Shown: positions 37,140 to 48,516, counted from the stretch's first letter. The stretch: 64,000 nt of DNA from Bacteroidota bacterium (GCA_025963715.1 JAOQAG010000010.1:1-64000); one strand, 5' to 3'. The notes: a model not told the origin generated them from the sequence alone. Numbers and translations are program-made.

Positions 37140-39587
37140 TTATTTTTTTGCTACTGTTTTTTTAACGGCCGTTTTTTTGACTGCCACCTTTTTCACAGCT
37201 TTCTTAGCGGCTTTTTTCACAGCTTTTTTAGGCGTTGCTTTTTTTGCTGCAGCTTGTTTAAATGGTTTTGCGGCTGTTTTTTTCTTGAAGCGGTTTCCTT
37301 TGCTTGCGTTTTTTGGATCAGCTGCAATATCAAGACATTCCTGCAAGGTTAATGCTTTCGGGTCGATGCCTTTCGGCAATTTAAAGTTGTTATCTCCGAT
37401 CACGAGGTACGGTCCCCAGCGACCGTTGAGCAATTGTACTTCCGGATTTTCAGGGAATGTTTTGATGTATTTATCAATTTCCGCCTGGCGTTTTGCAAGG
37501 ATCAATTCGATGCAACGGTCTGCAGAAACAGTCATTGGATCATCTTCTTTTTTGAGGGAAACGAAAATGCTGTTGTGACGGATATACGGGCCAAAGCGAC
37601 CAATTGCCACGACCATTTCCTTGCCTTCGAATTCGCCTGCCACACGTGGTAATTTAAAAAGATCCTGTGCTTCATCAAACGTAATTGTATCAAGGCGCTG
37701 ATCCTTGCGAAGGCTGGCAAATTTCGGTTTGTTATTTTCGTCATTTCCTTCGCCAAGCTGTGCCATCGGGCCAAAACGGCCAATCCGCACGTATACATTT
37801 TTCCGGGTTACGGGATCAACTCCTAACAGGCGTTCGCCGGATGCACGCTCTGAATTTTCGGAAGTATTTTCTACATTTTTATGAAAAGGCGTGTAAAAAT
37901 CAGCCAGCATTTTTGTCCATACGATCTTCCCTTCGGCAATGTCATCAAACTCTTCCTCTACTTTTGCGGTGAAGTTAAAATCCATAATCTGCGGAAATTC
38001 TTTCAATAAAAAATCGTTTACCACCATCCCGATATCGGTTGGAAATAATTTTGTTTTTTCAGCGCCCGTACCTTCGGAACGCACTTCATCAGTGATTTTC
38101 CCGGCTTTTAATGTGAGCACATTAAAATTACGCTGAACACCTTCTCTGTCCTCTTTCACCACGTATTCACGTTTTTGAACGGTAGAGATGGTTGGCGCAT
38201 ACGTAGACGGACGGCCGATTCCCAGTTCTTCCAGTTTTTTCACCAAACTTGCTTCGGTATATCTTGCAGGATGGTGCGTGTAACGCTCCATTGCCGTAAT
38301 TTCATTTGCTTTGAGCTTCTCTCCTACTTTCATCGGCGGAAGCATTCCAGCCTGATTTTCCTCGTCTTCATCATCGGTTCCTTCTAAATAAACTTTCAGG
38401 AAACCATCAAATTTTAACACTTCACCTTGTACTACAAATTTTCCGGTAGTGCCGGAAGCAGTGATCACCACAGTAGTTTTCTCCAATTCGGCATCGCTCA
38501 TTTGAGAAGAGATGGTACGTTTCCAGATCAGATCATACAAACGCTTATCGGCTGAATCTCCATCTATTGTTTGGTTTTGAATGTACGTTGGACGAATGGC
38601 CTCATGCGCTTCCTGTGCGCCTTTTGATTTGGTTTTGTACTGGCGGATGTTTAAATATTTATCTCCGTAATTGCCGGTGATGGTTTCTTTAGCCTGATCG
38701 ATGGCGGTTCCGGAAAGGTTCACCGAATCGGTTCTCATGTAGGTGATTTTTCCACTTTCGTATAAACGCTGCGCAACTACCATTGTTTGAGCAACCGAAA
38801 AACCAAGCTTGCGGCTGGCTTCCTGTTGCAACGTTGATGTTGTAAATGGCGCAGAAGGTGATTTTTTTGTTGGCCTTGTTTCGAGGCTATCGATTGTAAA
38901 ATCAGCATTTTCGCATTTTTGTAAGAATGCGCGTGCTTCTTCGAGTGTTTTAAATTTTGTAGATAATTCGGCTTTTACATTGGCGTTACCCGCCATGAAG
39001 TTGGCTGTTACCTTATAAGAGGAAGTGCTTTTAAAGTTCATGATCTCGCGCTCACGCTCCACGATGAGGCGAACGGTAACGGACTGTACACGGCCTGCAG
39101 ACAGGGACGGGCGCACTTTTTTCCACAGCACGGGTGACAATTCAAATCCAACAAGGCGATCAAGGATCCGGCGTGCCTGCTGTGCATCCACCAAATGTTT
39201 ATCGATGGTACGCGGATTGGCGATGGCATTTTTAATTGCGGGCTTGGTGATCTCGTGAAAAACGATGCGTTTTGTATTTTTTTCAGTTAATCCGAGCGAC
39301 TCGTATAAATGCCAGGAAATGGCTTCTCCTTCACGGTCCTCATCGGTTGCTAACCAAACCATATCGGCACTTTTTGATAATTTTTTTAATTCGGCGACCA
39401 CTTTCGCTTTGTCGGGAGAGATCTCGTAATTGGGTAGAAATTTATTTTCAATATCCACTCCTAATCCTTTTTTTGCAAGGTCACGTACGTGGCCGAAGCT
39501 TGATCTGACAGTATATCCTTCTCCTAAGAATCCTTCAATAGTCTTGGCCTTTGCAGGGGACTCCACAATCACTAAATTTTTGCTCAT
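37140..39587 (-). CDS. topA: DNA topoisomerase I
   Basis: 815 aa. The Toprim domain at the N-terminus (NLVIVESPAKAKTIEGFLG; TDEDREGEAISWHL) is followed by the type IA core with the active tyrosine in GKITYMRTDSVNLSG (about residue 285) and RPSTYAPTISTVQKREYV. The C-terminal part has zinc-free repeats and ends in a lysine/alanine-rich tail (about 765-815) typical of several Bacteroidota TopA proteins. It relaxes negative supercoils. Confidence 0.96.
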   Translation of the reverse strand: MSKNLVIVESPAKAKTIEGFLGEGYTVRSSFGHVRDLAKKGLGVDIENKFLPNYEISPDKAKVVAELKKLSKSADMVWLATDEDREGEAISWHLYESLGLTEKNTKRIVFHEITKPAIKNAIANPRTIDKHLVDAQQARRILDRLVGFELSPVLWKKVRPSLSAGRVQSVTVRLIVEREREIMNFKSTSSYKVTANFMAGNANVKAELSTKFKTLEEARAFLQKCENADFTIDSLETRPTKKSPSAPFTTSTLQQEASRKLGFSVAQTMVVAQRLYESGKITYMRTDSVNLSGTAIDQAKETITGNYGDKYLNIRQYKTKSKGAQEAHEAIRPTYIQNQTIDGDSADKRLYDLIWKRTISSQMSDAELEKTTVVITASGTTGKFVVQGEVLKFDGFLKVYLEGTDDEDEENQAGMLPPMKVGEKLKANEITAMERYTHHPARYTEASLVKKLEELGIGRPSTYAPTISTVQKREYVVKEDREGVQRNFNVLTLKAGKITDEVRSEGTGAEKTKLFPTDIGMVVNDFLLKEFPQIMDFNFTAKVEEEFDDIAEGKIVWTKMLADFYTPFHKNVENTSENSERASGERLLGVDPVTRKNVYVRIGRFGPMAQLGEGNDENNKPKFASLRKDQRLDTITFDEAQDLFKLPRVAGEFEGKEMVVAIGRFGPYIRHNSIFVSLKKEDDPMTVSADRCIELILAKRQAEIDKYIKTFPENPEVQLLNGRWGPYLVIGDNNFKLPKGIDPKALTLQECLDIAADPKNASKGNRFKKKTAAKPFKQAAAKKATPKKAVKKAAKKAVKKVAVKKTAVKKTVAKK

Positions 39588-39780
39588 CTATATCGAGTTA
39601 TTAGAGTTTACGCATTTTGAAAATGAAGTAGTACTTTGAGTAAGTGATTTTCAAAAAGCGCTGCAAAGAAAACAAATCAAAATTGAATTATCCAAATTTT
39701 GATTTGCATTTGTCAGACTATATATATAAATATATATATAAATTTTTCAAATTTTTTTAAAAAATATCAAATCGCGCCAT

Positions 39781-39811
39781 TTTGTCACGCGCTTATTTTT
39801 AATTATCTTTG
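39781..39811 (+). promoter_or_regulatory. Bacteroidota-type promoter of miaB
   Basis: TTTG (39781-39784), exactly 19 nt, then TATCTTTG (39804-39811): a full match to the TTTG/TAnnTTTG promoter of Bacteroidota. Transcription should begin near 39818, giving a leader of about 68 nt. An AT-rich TATATATATAAATATATATATAAAT stretch lies about 40 nt upstream. Confidence 0.7.
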
Positions 39812-39885
39812 CCAACTGAAAAAAAGCATACACATTTTAATTGCGGTTGCGCCGATGGTGCAAAAGCAAATCGAATAAAAAAGAG

Positions 39886-41319
39886 ATGAGCGAGAATAAA
39901 GTTATTGATGAGAGCAAACAAGGCGAAGCTTTGATGATTGAACAACCGGTGCAGCCGAATGGGAAAAAGCTGTTCCTGGAAAGTTATGGCTGTGCGATGA
40001 ATTTTTCGGACAGCGAAATCGTTGCGTCCATATTAAAGGATAAGGGTTTTACAACCACACAGGATTTTTTTGAGGCGGATGTGATCTTTGTGAATACCTG
40101 CGCGATCCGTGAAGGAGCGGAACAGCGTGTACGGCAGCGCTTAACGGAATATAAAAAAGCGAAGAAAACCAATCCCGACCTGATCGTGGGTGTATTGGGC
40201 TGTATGGCGGAGCGTTTGAAATCTCAATTTTTGGAGCAGGAAAAGCTGGTGGATATTGTGGTGGGGCCTGATGCTTACCGCAGTTTACCGGAGCTGATCG
40301 AGATCGCGGAAACGGGACAGAAAGCGGTGAACGTGCTTTTATCGAAAGAAGAAACGTATGCGGACATTGCGCCGGTACGTTTGGGTTCGAATGGTGTAAC
40401 AGCGTTCATCAGCATTACGCGCGGCTGTGATAATATGTGCGCCTTTTGCGTGGTACCGTTTACACGGGGCCGTGAGCGCAGCCGCGATCCGGAAACAATT
40501 ATCCGCGAAGCTACAGAGCTTTTTGAACAAGGTTACAGGGAAGTTACACTGCTGGGGCAAAATGTGGATTCTTATTTATGGACGGGCGGCGGATTAAAAA
40601 AAGAAAATCCTTCGGCGGAGGAATTAAAGGATGCAACCACGTTTGCACAATTACTGGAACAAGTGGCACTGATCAATACGGATCTGCGGGTGCGTTTCAG
40701 TACATCGCACCCGAAAGATATGGGCGATGAGGTGTTGCATACGATCGCGAAGTATAATAATATTTGCAGCTACATTCACTTACCGGTGCAATCCGGAAAT
40801 TCAAGGATCTTAGAGATGATGAACCGCGGTTATACGCGTGAATGGTATTTGGGAAGGATCGATGCGATCAGAAGGATCATTCCGGATGCAGGCATTTCCA
40901 TGGATATTATTACGGGATTTTGCTCGGAAACAGAGGAAGAGCACCAGGATACTTTGTCGCTGATGGAAGCTGTAAAATATGATTTCGGATACATGTTTGC
41001 ATACAGCGAGCGCCCGAAAACACTTGCGGAACGGAAATATCCGGATGATGTGCCTGCGGAAATAAAAAGCAGAAGGCTGGCAGAGATTGTGGAATTGCAG
41101 GTAAAACATTCGGCGGAGCGTACGAAAGCGGGTGTTGGAAAAGTTCACAGGGTACTGACGGAAGGCGTTTCAAAAAAATCGAAGGAACAATTGTTTGGAA
41201 GGAATTCACAGAATACGGTGGTTGTGTTTCCAAAGGAGAATTTTCAAAAAGGAGATTATGTGAACGTTTACGTAGAAAGCTGTACGGGCGGAACGTTGAT
41301 TGGAAAGGCTATCTACTAA
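39886..41319 (+). CDS. miaB: tRNA-2-methylthio-N6-dimethylallyladenosine synthase
   Basis: 477 aa from ATG 39886; the track's earlier TTG start would add 15 basic residues and lacks support. The N-terminal methylthiotransferase domain has the three cluster cysteines ([29 protein letters not shown]). The radical-SAM motif is [15 protein letters not shown], and a C-terminal TRAM domain follows. The enzyme adds the 2-methylthio group to i6A37 of tRNAs reading UNN codons. It starts the rightward miaB to groL gene series. Confidence 0.95.
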   Translation: MSENKVIDESKQGEALMIEQPVQPNGKKLFLESYGCAMNFSDSEIVASILKDKGFTTTQDFFEADVIFVNTCAIREGAEQRVRQRLTEYKKAKKTNPDLIVGVLGCMAERLKSQFLEQEKLVDIVVGPDAYRSLPELIEIAETGQKAVNVLLSKEETYADIAPVRLGSNGVTAFISITRGCDNMCAFCVVPFTRGRERSRDPETIIREATELFEQGYREVTLLGQNVDSYLWTGGGLKKENPSAEELKDATTFAQLLEQVALINTDLRVRFSTSHPKDMGDEVLHTIAKYNNICSYIHLPVQSGNSRILEMMNRGYTREWYLGRIDAIRRIIPDAGISMDIITGFCSETEEEHQDTLSLMEAVKYDFGYMFAYSERPKTLAERKYPDDVPAEIKSRRLAEIVELQVKHSAERTKAGVGKVHRVLTEGVSKKSKEQLFGRNSQNTVVVFPKENFQKGDYVNVYVESCTGGTLIGKAIY

Positions 41320-41577
41320 ATACTAATTTGTACTAATGTACCAATCTGTGTGGATGCTGTGTGTGATTGGAACGCAGATTTATTAGGATTGTTAAGATTA
41401 AAAAGGATAGCTGTGTTTACAAGTACCGCTTATAATAAAAAAGATAGTTGTGTCTATTACTAAATACCAGTTTGTGTTTGGCTGCGGGAGGAAGGATTTC
41501 TGTTGAAATTAACATCGTATCTAAAAGTGTAATCAACAGCTATGATGATTTAGTAATTTTTTAAAATCGTATTGGGA

Positions 41578-42816
41578 ATGACAATTCAGGAAATAAAAAA
41601 CAGGTTTGGAATTATCGGCAGTTCGTCGGCGCTTGACAGGGCAATTGATATTGCAAAGCAGGTGGCACCAACGGATCTGACGGTACTCATCACCGGAGAA
41701 AGCGGAACGGGGAAAGAAGTTTTTCCGCAGATCATTCATAATTTAAGTGCGCGTAAACACGGACAATACATTGCGGTAAACTGCGGTGCGATGCCGGAAG
41801 GAACGATCGATTCGGAATTATTCGGACATGAAAAAGGTTCGTTTACGGGTGCACATGAAGCACGCAAAGGTTATTTTGAAGTGGCCAGCGGCGGAACTAT
41901 TTTTTTAGATGAAGTTGCGGAAATGCCGATCGCTACGCAAGCACGTTTGTTGCGTGTATTGGAAAGCGGCGAATTTATAAAGGTTGGTTCTTCCAAGGTG
42001 TTGAAAACGGATGTGCGTGTGGTGGCGGCAACGAATGTGAACATTCAGCAGGCGATCGAAAAAGGGAAATTCAGGGAAGATCTATTTTACCGTTTGAATA
42101 CGGTGCCGATCACGGTGCCGCCTTTGCGCGAACGCAAGCAGGATATTCATTTATTGTTCCGGAAATTTGCTGCGGATTTTTCGGCAAAATACCGCATGCC
42201 GACGATCAAACTGGATGCGAATGCGGAACAGATTCTATCGAATTATTACTGGCAGGGAAATGTTCGCCAGCTCAAAAATATTACGGAACAAATTTCGGTG
42301 ATCGAGCGTCAGCGCGATATTGATGCGGAAACACTGATCAAATATTTGCCGATCCATCAAACTTCCCAATTACCTGTATTGGCAAGTAATGTAAGTGCAG
42401 GCAATGATTTCAGTGAACGCGATATTTTGTATAAAGTGCTGTTCGATATGAAAAAGGACATGATGGATCTGAAAAAAATTGTGGTGGACCTGATCGAAAA
42501 TGACAATCAGCTGAACCAGGATTTTCAACCGGAGAATGCACACCTGATCAAGAAATTGTACCAGGAAGTAGGCTCGCCGGAAACAACGATCCAGTTGGGT
42601 TACAACAATACAACACCTGCGATCATCAAGCCAAATGAAGATAATCCGACACAGGTAATCGAAGTGGAAGAAACGCTTTCGCTGCAGGAAATTGAAGAGG
42701 ACATGATCAAAAAAGCGCTGATCAAACACAAAGGAAAACGGAAAAATGCGGCGAAGGAATTGGGGATTTCGGAGAGGACGCTTTACAGAAAAATCAATGA
42801 ATATAATATTAAATAG
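41578..42816 (+). CDS. sigma-54 transcriptional activator without receiver domain
   Basis: 412 aa from ATG 41578. It begins almost directly with the AAA+ domain: Walker A GESGTGKE, sigma-54 loop GSFTGA (the usual GAFTGA with Ala to Ser), Walker B GGTIFLDEVAEMP, arginine region FREDLFYRLNTVPITVPPLRERK. A linker (about 255-365) precedes the Fis-type HTH (KGKRKNAAKELGISERTLYRKINEY). With no receiver or sensor domain it must be controlled by level or by another protein. Found next to lptE and secG, an order I recall as common in Bacteroidota. Confidence 0.9.
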   Translation: MTIQEIKNRFGIIGSSSALDRAIDIAKQVAPTDLTVLITGESGTGKEVFPQIIHNLSARKHGQYIAVNCGAMPEGTIDSELFGHEKGSFTGAHEARKGYFEVASGGTIFLDEVAEMPIATQARLLRVLESGEFIKVGSSKVLKTDVRVVAATNVNIQQAIEKGKFREDLFYRLNTVPITVPPLRERKQDIHLLFRKFAADFSAKYRMPTIKLDANAEQILSNYYWQGNVRQLKNITEQISVIERQRDIDAETLIKYLPIHQTSQLPVLASNVSAGNDFSERDILYKVLFDMKKDMMDLKKIVVDLIENDNQLNQDFQPENAHLIKKLYQEVGSPETTIQLGYNNTTPAIIKPNEDNPTQVIEVEETLSLQEIEEDMIKKALIKHKGKRKNAAKELGISERTLYRKINEYNIK

Positions 42817-43000
42817 ATTATTGAGGAATTAGGATTAAGGAATTGGGATTGGGTGTTAGTTGTGAGAAGTTCGTTGTTGGAGGTTCGAAGTTCGGAGACG
42901 GTAAAAAGCAAGCAAGTGTTAAATTAAGGAATTGGGATTAAGGAATTAGGATTAGGTGTTAGTTGCGATGCTGGTAGTTTAGTTTGTGGTTAGTTGTTCG
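42817..43000. repeat. AAGGAATTGGGATT-type word repeats
   Basis: The gap before lptE repeats words such as AGGAATTAGGATTAAGGAA, GGTGTTAGTTG and TTCGGAGACGGTAAAAA two to four times each in slightly altered form. The same word family appears, inverted, at 10740-10770 and 21724-21755. No gene or RNA was recognised. Confidence 0.55.
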
Positions 43001-43029
43001 GAGACGGTAAAAAATAAACAAGGAATAAA

Positions 43030-43569
43030 TTGAAGAATTTCTTTTATATAAAAAATGCATTTTTTAAAACGCTGGTATTGAGCTGCGCTGTTATGTTTCT
43101 TGCTGCTTTCAGTGGTTGTAAGGGCGTGCATTACGGTTTGAGCGGAGCAACTATTCCGCCTGAAGCGCAAACAGTATCGGTGCAATATTTCCAGACGGTT
43201 GCAACATTGGCGCCACCTACATTGAGCCAAAGTTTTACGGAAGCGCTGCGCGATAAACTGAGTGCGACAAGGCTTGCATTGGTAAGCAAAGCAGGCGATC
43301 TTAATTTTGAAGGCAGCATTACGGGCTATGCCACTACTCCAATTGCGATCCAAAGTACTGACCAGGCCGCGCAGAACAGGCTGACTATTTCGGTAAACGT
43401 AAAATATACCTGTGCTTTTGATGAGAAGAAAAATTTTGAGCAGGTATTTACACGTTATGCGGATTATAACAGCTCGCAAAGCCTAGCAGCTGTAGAATCG
43501 CAGCTGATACAGGATATTGATGAGCAGCTGACACTGGATATTTTTAACCGCGCACTTAATGATTGGTAG
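43030..43569 (+). CDS. lptE: LptE family lipoprotein
   Basis: 179 aa. No ATG precedes the lipobox, so TTG 43030 is chosen: it is 5 nt after AAGGA and gives a proper signal ending at AAFSGC (Cys about 30). The mature part opens GVHYGLSGATIPPEAQTVSVQYF, the Bacteroidota LptE pattern (an LPS-assembly lipoprotein that plugs LptD). Non-AUG initiation may lower its yield. It lies between the sigma-54 activator and the TPR-type gene. Confidence 0.87.
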   Translation: MKNFFYIKNAFFKTLVLSCAVMFLAAFSGCKGVHYGLSGATIPPEAQTVSVQYFQTVATLAPPTLSQSFTEALRDKLSATRLALVSKAGDLNFEGSITGYATTPIAIQSTDQAAQNRLTISVNVKYTCAFDEKKNFEQVFTRYADYNSSQSLAAVESQLIQDIDEQLTLDIFNRALNDW

Positions 43570-43682
43570 TGTGGAAAGTTGAAAGAAAAAGAAAGAAGGC
43601 AGTCGACAGTTGGCAAAGTAAAAAAGGCAATAAATAAAAAAAGGAAATAAGACTGATTAAACTTTATACAAAAAAAACGAAT

Positions 43683-44957
43683 TTGAACCGGAATCAATTT
43701 ATATCGTACATGGAAGATCCTGATAAGTTATCGGGGAATGACGGTGTATTGCTTTCGGGACTGGTGAAGGATTTTCCTTATTTTCAGACGGCTTATTTAC
43801 TTTATTCAAAAAGTCTGCACAATCAAAACAGCATTCATTATAACAACCAGTTGAAGGTCACGGCAGCTTACGCGACGGACCGGAAAGTGCTGCATCGCCT
43901 GATCACGAAAAAAGCGGAACCGGCGCTTGAAAAAATGCTGGAGATCGTTCATTCGCCTGTTGTGGAAGCAATAACGGAGGAAATAAAAACAGAACAAGCG
44001 GTAATTGAAGTGGTGAAAGCGGAGCTTGTAACACCAGTTGAATCGCCTGTGATACCAGTAACGACCAGGGAAGAAAAGAAAGAAGAAATTGTTGTTTCAG
44101 AAAAGATAATTGAACCGGTAAAAATAGAAATTCCGGTTGTTGAAGTACAAAAAACGGAAATCAAAGAAACGATTGTTCCGCCTGTAATTGCTGAGGTTAA
44201 AGAAAAGAAAGAAGTTGTTGCAATTGAGTCAAAAGCAGAAGAACCGAAAGCACCCGAAGAAAAAATTACGACAGAAGTAAAAAACGACAGCGGGATTATT
44301 CCGGAACTGCAACTGGAGTATTTATCGACGGCGGCAGATGCTCTGATTGAAATGGAGCTGTTGAATACGGAACCTTTTGGGGAAGATGATCATGTGATTG
44401 CCGAAGGAGAAACGGAAGAGCCGGGGGTTGAAGAAACAGCAGAAAATGAGCCGCAGGAACGTGTGGAGTCGGATTTTGTGCTGAATACCCCTGTAGTGCG
44501 TGTAATTGCTGAAATAAAGGAAGAAAAGGCCGAAACACAGCAAGCAGAGGAAAATTTCAATCAAAATAGCCCGCATTCGTTCTCGGAATGGTTAAAACAT
44601 GCTGCTGTGGCGGATGATTCAGCTAAAAAAGAAGAACCGGCACCAAAAACCAGGCAAAGGTCTGAAACTGGCATTTTTAGTGCGTTTGACCTGATCGATA
44701 AGTTTATCAAGGAGGAACCGAAGATCACGCGCCAGAAAACCGAATTTTACAGTCCGGTGAACATGGCCAAGCAGAGTGTAGCGGATGATATTACGTTTGT
44801 GAGCGAAACTCTGGCTAAAATTTACGTTTTACAGGGAAATTATACCAAGGCATTGCATGCTTATGAAAATTTACGCTTGAAATATCCAGAAAAAAGACTT
44901 TACTTTGCAACCCAAATTAAAAATTTAAGAAAACTCATTAATCAACAAAAAGCATAA
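43683..44957 (+). CDS. TPR-type protein of unknown function, E/K/V-rich middle
   Basis: 424 aa, again from TTG (43683), which yields NRNQFISYMEDPDKL; the family I recall begins this way, while ATG 43710 would cut it. The N-terminal helical part contains VKDFPYFQTAYLLYSKSLHNQNS. A long low-complexity middle (about 100-300) is rich in Glu, Lys, Val and Pro. The C-terminal end forms a TPR-like helix pair (LAKIYVLQGNYTKALHAYENLRLKYPEKRLYF). It is probably cytoplasmic. Its stop is 3 nt before secG, so they are co-expressed. Function unknown. Confidence 0.75.
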   Translation: MNRNQFISYMEDPDKLSGNDGVLLSGLVKDFPYFQTAYLLYSKSLHNQNSIHYNNQLKVTAAYATDRKVLHRLITKKAEPALEKMLEIVHSPVVEAITEEIKTEQAVIEVVKAELVTPVESPVIPVTTREEKKEEIVVSEKIIEPVKIEIPVVEVQKTEIKETIVPPVIAEVKEKKEVVAIESKAEEPKAPEEKITTEVKNDSGIIPELQLEYLSTAADALIEMELLNTEPFGEDDHVIAEGETEEPGVEETAENEPQERVESDFVLNTPVVRVIAEIKEEKAETQQAEENFNQNSPHSFSEWLKHAAVADDSAKKEEPAPKTRQRSETGIFSAFDLIDKFIKEEPKITRQKTEFYSPVNMAKQSVADDITFVSETLAKIYVLQGNYTKALHAYENLRLKYPEKRLYFATQIKNLRKLINQQKA

Positions 44958-44960
44958 GGC

Positions 44961-45344
44961 ATGGCAACTTTAATTTCAATAGCAATCATCATTGTTTGTA
45001 TTCTTTTAATCCTGATCGTATTGGTTCAGAACTCAAAAGGCGGCGGACTGGCATCTTCTTTCTCTTCATCGAACCAGGTAATGGGCGTAAGAAAAACAGG
45101 AGATTTTTTAGAAAAAGCAACATGGACATTGGCTGTTGCATTGTTGGTATTAAGTATTGCATCAGCGGCGTTTACAAAAACTCCGGATGCGAATGCTGCA
45201 GGAAAAGTAGATTCGGCAACACGTAAAGTGGGTGCTAATACAAGTGCTCCTGCTCCTACAGGTGGCCCGGCTGCGCCTGCTCCAGGCGCGGCTAAACCAG
45301 TGGCACCTGTACCAGCACCAGCGAACAATGTACCGGGACACTAA
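44961..45344 (+). CDS. secG: preprotein translocase subunit SecG
   Basis: 127 aa. Two transmembrane helices (about 3-20 and 57-74) flank the SecG loop VLVQNSKGGGLASSF. An Ala/Pro-rich C-terminal tail (about 95-127) is longer than in E. coli SecG and usual in Bacteroidota. It is part of the SecYEG channel. A terminator follows. Confidence 0.95.
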   Translation: MATLISIAIIIVCILLILIVLVQNSKGGGLASSFSSSNQVMGVRKTGDFLEKATWTLAVALLVLSIASAAFTKTPDANAAGKVDSATRKVGANTSAPAPTGGPAAPAPGAAKPVAPVPAPANNVPGH

Positions 45345-45365
45345 TTATTTCAAGGAAATACATTT

Positions 45366-45406
45366 AAAAATGTCAGAATGTCCGCAGACATTTCTGGCAT
45401 TTTTTG
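45366..45406 (+). terminator. terminator after secG
   Basis: A stem of about 15 bp with one G-T pair and one bulge (AAAATGTCAGAATGTC/GACATTTCTGGCATTTT) ends in TTTTTT. It separates the miaB-secG series from groS. Confidence 0.8.
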
Positions 45407-45520
45407 TTTACTGCTATATTGTCCGTTATCCCATTAATACAGCATTTGGTATAAAATGTGACTAGCAGGAAGCACAAAAAAATAACAATAAAAGTTTAAC
45501 TATAAATCATAAAAATCAAC

Positions 45521-45799
45521 ATGGCAAAATTAAGTATCAAACCGCTGGCAGACAGAGTAATTGTAGAAGCTGCTGCCGCTGAAGAAAAAACTGCAGGAGG
45601 AATTATCATTCCGGATACTGCGAAAGAGAAACCACAAAAAGGAAAAGTGATTGCTGTAGGCACCGGAAAAAAAGACGAGCCAATGACTGTAAAAGTTGGT
45701 GATATTGTGTTGTACGGAAAGTATGCCGGAACTGAGATCCAGGTAGAAGGAAAAGATCTGCTGATCATGAGAGAGAGCGATATTTTTGCAATCGTTTAG
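45521..45799 (+). CDS. groS: co-chaperonin GroES
   Basis: 92 aa, standard length. It has the opening [33 protein letters not shown], with the mobile loop around GGIIIPD, and ends ESDIFAIV. It caps the GroEL cavity. It is separated from groL by 292 bp of tandem repeats instead of the usual short gap. No CIRCE (HrcA) element was seen upstream. Confidence 0.97.
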   Translation: MAKLSIKPLADRVIVEAAAAEEKTAGGIIIPDTAKEKPQKGKVIAVGTGKKDEPMTVKVGDIVLYGKYAGTEIQVEGKDLLIMRESDIFAIV

Positions 45800-45800
45800 T

Positions 45801-46025
45801 ATGGATAACGAACAGAAACGAATCGGGGTTCAGCGAATAACGAATTAAACGAATAACGAATCTGTGTGTACGGATAACGAACAGAAGCGAAATTATGAAT
45901 CGGGGTTCAACGAATAACGAATTAAACGAATAACGAATCTGTGTGTACGGATAACGAACAGAAGCGAAATTACGAATCGGGGTTTGACGAATAACGAATT
46001 AAATGAATAACGAATGTGTGTGTTA
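45801..46025 (+). repeat. three tandem 77-bp repeats between groS and groL
   Basis: The unit starts GGATAACGAACAGAA and includes CGAATAACGAATTAAACGAA and AACGAATCTGTGTGTAC. Copies start at 45803, 45872 and 45949 (steps of 69 and 77; the first lacks 8 nt, the third is mutated). A related inverted set lies at 25850-25985. No ORF crosses it. Confidence 0.85.
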
Positions 46026-46057
46026 AAATCAAATATAGTAAACACAGATACTAATCA

Positions 46058-47729
<1,672 letters not shown>

Positions 47730-47749
47730 TTATTTATCTTTTTAATATT

Positions 47750-47782
47750 AAAAAACCTCGTGTAAATTACACGAGGTTTTTT
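47750..47782 (+). terminator. terminator after groL
   Basis: A 16-bp inverted repeat (AAAAAACCTCGTGTAA/TTACACGAGGTTTTTT) starts 20 nt after the groL stop and ends in a T-run. A diverged near-copy lies at 48517-48545. Confidence 0.9.
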
Positions 47783-47807
47783 ATTTTGTGATTTGTTTTC
47801 TTTACTT

Positions 47808-47999
47808 CTACTTTTTGGCGGCCAAAAAGTAGCAAAAAGCCTTTTTATCTTGTAAGGCAATTTCTTCTTCCGCTATCGCTCAGAAGAACCGCGGTTAATA
47901 ATCGCCAGGTGGTTCTCAGCATTGATTCGATATAGGCGAAATGACTCTTTGTTTCGGAAATATTTGTAGGCGATTATTCCCGCTATTGCTGTACAAGAT
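47808..47999 (-). repeat. MITE-like element, copy D (inverted) with tail hairpin
   Basis: The reverse complement matches copies A-C: TCTTGTAAGGCAATTTC, then CGCTCAGAAGAACCGCGGTTAA, a diverged middle, and TTCCCGCTATTGCTGTACAAGA (47848-47999). The tail hairpin CTACTTTTTGGC-GCCAAAAAGTAG (47808-47832) sits at the same end as in the other copies. Confidence 0.7.
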
Positions 48000-48456
48000 C
48001 AAAAGCGTCTACCCGGGTGAGCAGTATTTTTAATAGTGATCAGGCGCTATGTTTATACTGTGTGTGACAACACACATGAACTAGTTGATGAATTTGCACG
48101 ATGATCAGATCATAATAAAATCATAAGCGCCACAGGCGATCCTTTTTAACATCATAAAAAATCATTTTTGATCTGCGTTCCGATACACAGCAAGCATTAG
48201 TGTAATTCGTCCGGCGATTATTCCCGCTATTGCTGCACAAGATCAAAAGCGTCTACCCGGGTGAGTATCGTTTTTAATGACGATTGCCGCGCTGTGTTTG
48301 AGTTACTAGGAAATACTATTATTATTAATTATCTGTTTGATAGATTTGCACTAAAATCAGGTCATAAAAAATCATACTTCGCCACAGGCGATCTTTTTTT
48401 ATATCATAAAAATCATTTTTGATCTGCGTTCCGATACACAGCAAGCATTAGTGTTA
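47969..48456 (+). repeat. diverged 244-bp tandem duplication
   Basis: Two units (47969-48212 and 48213-48456) share their first 55 nt (GGCGATTATTCCCGCTATTG ... CTACCCGGGTGAG) and last 80 nt (GCCACAGGCGATC ... GCAAGCATTAGTGT) while the middle 90 nt differ. The shared start overlaps the end of MITE-like copy D, so the second unit carries a half copy of that element. This explains most of the 910-bp gap between groL and the yqeY-type gene; no coding signal was found. Confidence 0.7.
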
Positions 48457-48516
48457 ACCGGATTGTGTAGTGCAAAGAATTGTAATTTTTATTTGGTTAT
48501 ACTAATTCAAAAAAAC

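Noticed and set aside
39720-39745. TATATATATAAATATATATATA as a replication origin element
   Set aside because: Simple AT-rich sequence upstream of a promoter; no DnaA boxes or dnaA/dnaN genes nearby.
43131-43319. Antisense ORF over lptE
   Set aside because: A shadow of the LptE frame, which has the lipobox and family pattern.
45407-45520. CIRCE (HrcA) heat-shock operator ahead of groS
   Set aside because: No TTAGCACTC-N9-GAGTGCTAA-like inverted repeat is present.
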